Below, piece after piece: positions 5,718-8,392 of a DNA stretch of 8,392 nt (position 1 is its first letter; each line of letters starts with the position of its first letter). The notes beneath the pieces were generated by a model that saw only the letters and a list, made by a program, of their open reading frames with translations, ran no database searches and had not been told where the DNA came from. The translations under genes and the position numbers were made by a program. The stretch lies in assembly GCA_019242065.1 (NCBI GenBank), contig JAFAWJ010000304.1:1-8392 (forward strand), written 5' to 3'. Source of the DNA: Chloroflexota bacterium. Its GTDB lineage: Bacteria > Chloroflexota > UBA6077 > CF-72.

Positions 5718-7349
5718 TCAGGCGACCGGTTCGGCGTAGGCGGCGGAGAACTTTTCGGTGGCCGCGGCCGTCAGGCCTTGCACTTTCGCGGAGTGCACCA
5801 GCAGGAACGAGGGCGACCACAGGAACACCCAGGGGGCGTCGTCCCAGACGATGCGCTGGGCTTCGGCATAGTCGTCCTGCCGCTGCTGGTCGTCGGTCTC
5901 GCGGGCGGCCTCCGACACCAGCAACTCGACCTTGGGGTTCCAGTAGTGGCTGGTGGCCAGCCCGGCGGGTGGCCACTGCGAGCGAACGAACTGGGTCATC
6001 TGCTGCGAGGCGTCCAGCAAGGCGGGCGCCCAGTTGAACAGGTGCATGTGGGCGGTGCCCTTGTCGGCGGGCACGTTGATGGTCGCCAGGAAAGTGGCCC
6101 AATCCGCGCCGATGAGCTCGACGTCGACGCCCACGTCGTGCAGATTGCCGGCCATCGCCTGGGCCAGCTGGGCGAAAAGCGTCTCCTCCAGAGAGCGCCC
6201 CGTCGGGTACAGCATTTTCAGCTGCAGCTGGGGCGTGCCACCCTCCAGTAGCAACTGGCGCGCGCGGTTCGGGTCGTACCCGTAGCCGCCGACCCGCGAG
6301 TAGCCGACGAGGGTGGAGGCCATCGGCGCGTCGAGCGGCGTCGCCGCGCCGAACAGGACGTTGCGGATGATCCCGTCGCGATCGATGGCGTAGTTCAGCG
6401 CCTGGCGCACCTTCTTGATGGCCAGCGGCGTGCCGCCTGGCAGGGTCAGGTCCATGGCGATGAAGGTGGAGCGCGCGGTGGGCGTCTGGACGATCTTCAA
6501 GGCCGGGTTGTTCTGCAGCGCGGGCAGGTCGGACAGGGGTGGGTCGATGATGACCTCGACCTGGTTGGCCAGCAGCAGACTCTCGCGTGTGGCGACTTCG
6601 GGCACGATGCGGAACTGGAGCGCGGGGTAGGTGGCGCGCTTGCCCCAGTAGCCGTCGAAGCGCTCGAGCACGACGCTCTCGCCTTTGCGTCGCTCCTTGA
6701 AGCGATACGGACCAGTGCCGAGGGGCTCCTCGTTGTAGCTATCGGGAAAGGCGCGCGCGTGCGCCGGCGAGACGATGGCCAGCTCGGTGGCGGCCAGCTT
6801 CTGCAAGAACAGGCGCGAGCGATCCTTGAGCGCGATGCGCAGCGTCAGCTGATCGAGCGGCGTGATGTCGGCGACCAGGTTCGAATCGAACGGCGCCCGC
6901 ATCGACACGCGCAGTTGGGGGTCGAGGAACCGATTGAGCGACAGGGCGGCCGCCGGCGCGTCGAGCGGCGTGCCGTCGTGGAATTCCACGTCGGGTCGCA
7001 GCTCGAACGTGTAGCTCTTGCCGTCCGTGGCCTGGGTAAACTTGCGCGCCAGGCCGGGGCCGATGCTGCCGTCGGGCTGCAGGCGAACCAGGGTTTCGGC
7101 CAGGTGCTCGACGATGCTGGACGCGATCGGATTGGTCTGACCAGCCGGGTCAAGGGTATCGGGGTCCTGGTCGATGGCCAGTCGCAGGCCTGAGGCAACG
7201 GTGACCTCGGTGGGCGCGATTGTCGGCACGGCCGTCGGCTCGTCAGTCGGTGTCTCGGTCGGCGTTTGAGGGACGCCGACCTGACACGCGGCAACCAGCG
7301 ACGCCAGCCCGGCCACCCCCAGCACACGCAATGCGGCGCGCCGCTTCAT
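5718..7349 (-). CDS. Lipoprotein solute-binding protein, family 5 (DppA/OppA-like)
   Basis: A 543-residue extracytoplasmic receptor that would capture a peptide-like ligand and deliver it to the two permeases just downstream. The N-terminus MKRRAALRVL leads to a hydrophobic core and the lipobox VAAC with the lipidated cysteine at C22; the paired arginines resemble a weak twin-arginine signal. A Thr/Pro/Glu tether (about 29-48) follows. Family 5 landmarks are DQDPDTLDPA (60-69), FELRPDVEFHDGTPLDA (115-131), EEPLGTGPYRFKERRKGES (207-225), LERFDGYWG (228-236) and VRQALNYAIDRDGIIRNVLFG (314-334). The start is placed at 7349 because an in-frame ATG at 7397 would add 16 unconserved residues before the signal peptide and run into leuC. 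GGGGA upstream is a weak ribosome site. The ligand is unknown; no ATP-binding subunit gene is nearby. Confidence 0.93.
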   Translation of the reverse strand: MKRRAALRVLGVAGLASLVAACQVGVPQTPTETPTDEPTAVPTIAPTEVTVASGLRLAIDQDPDTLDPAGQTNPIASSIVEHLAETLVRLQPDGSIGPGLARKFTQATDGKSYTFELRPDVEFHDGTPLDAPAAALSLNRFLDPQLRVSMRAPFDSNLVADITPLDQLTLRIALKDRSRLFLQKLAATELAIVSPAHARAFPDSYNEEPLGTGPYRFKERRKGESVVLERFDGYWGKRATYPALQFRIVPEVATRESLLLANQVEVIIDPPLSDLPALQNNPALKIVQTPTARSTFIAMDLTLPGGTPLAIKKVRQALNYAIDRDGIIRNVLFGAATPLDAPMASTLVGYSRVGGYGYDPNRARQLLLEGGTPQLQLKMLYPTGRSLEETLFAQLAQAMAGNLHDVGVDVELIGADWATFLATINVPADKGTAHMHLFNWAPALLDASQQMTQFVRSQWPPAGLATSHYWNPKVELLVSEAARETDDQQRQDDYAEAQRIVWDDAPWVFLWSPSFLLVHSAKVQGLTAAATEKFSAAYAEPVA

Positions 7350-7383
7350 CTGTCGGTCCCCATTGTAGACTTCGTGTGCTCCA
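7350..7383. promoter_or_regulatory. Divergent intergenic region between lipoprotein gene and leuC
   Basis: Only 34 bases separate the two divergent start codons, so promoter elements for at least one gene must overlap the other's coding sequence. On the minus strand TACAAT (plus 7362-7367) matches the -10 consensus in five of six positions and lies 12 bases before the lipoprotein ATG, implying a very short leader if used; no good -35 is visible at 16-18 bases. On the leuC side an in-frame TAG at 7366-7368 fixes the start at or after 7384, with no Shine-Dalgarno. No leader peptide or T-box fits in this space. Confidence 0.3.

Positions 7384-8392
<1,009 letters not shown>

Overview
High-GC bacterial DNA (I estimate roughly two thirds G+C) that is almost entirely coding, with very short gaps between genes. 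A Chloroflexota-like source is my best guess. It rests on the Thr/Pro/Glu-rich tether behind the lipobox of the solute-binding lipoprotein, the lack of recognisable Shine-Dalgarno sequences, frequent GTG starts, and a gene style seen in that phylum. No rRNA or marker gene is present, so this is inference only.

Layout: (1) Positions 1-116 hold the 3' end of an unidentified plus-strand gene. (2) On the minus strand, 3749 down to 113, lie three overlapping genes for a 2-oxoacid dehydrogenase complex, most likely pyruvate dehydrogenase: E1 alpha, E1 beta and the lipoyl-bearing E2 acetyltransferase. (3) On the same strand immediately upstream, 7349 down to 3794, lie a lipoprotein solute-binding protein and two permeases of a peptide/nickel-type (Dpp/Opp) ABC importer. 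(4) Divergently, on the plus strand from 7384 to the window end, is the first 336 codons of leuC (3-isopropylmalate dehydratase large subunit), which runs off the window before its Fe-S cysteines.

How they fit together: the importer genes would bring in oligopeptides or a similar substrate, but no ATPase (DppD/DppF) is encoded here. The E1/E2 genes convert pyruvate to acetyl-CoA, but the E3 dihydrolipoamide dehydrogenase is not in the window. The six minus-strand genes are colinear, with gaps of 60, 10 and 44 bases and then overlaps of 10 bases and 1 base. They could be one long transcript or two adjacent ones; an AT-rich 44-base spacer before E1 alpha is the likeliest internal promoter site. 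leuC is a separate, divergent leucine-biosynthesis gene sharing a 34-base start-to-start gap with the lipoprotein gene.

I see no phage, transposon, CRISPR, tRNA or rRNA signal, and no clear case for a new biological system. The more unusual points are the ATPase-less importer joined to PDH genes, a Ser/Asp/Glu-rich E2 linker with 14-residue tandem repeats, a Gly/Ala/Asn-rich insertion in E1 beta, and a GDA in place of GDG in the E1 alpha thiamine-diphosphate motif.
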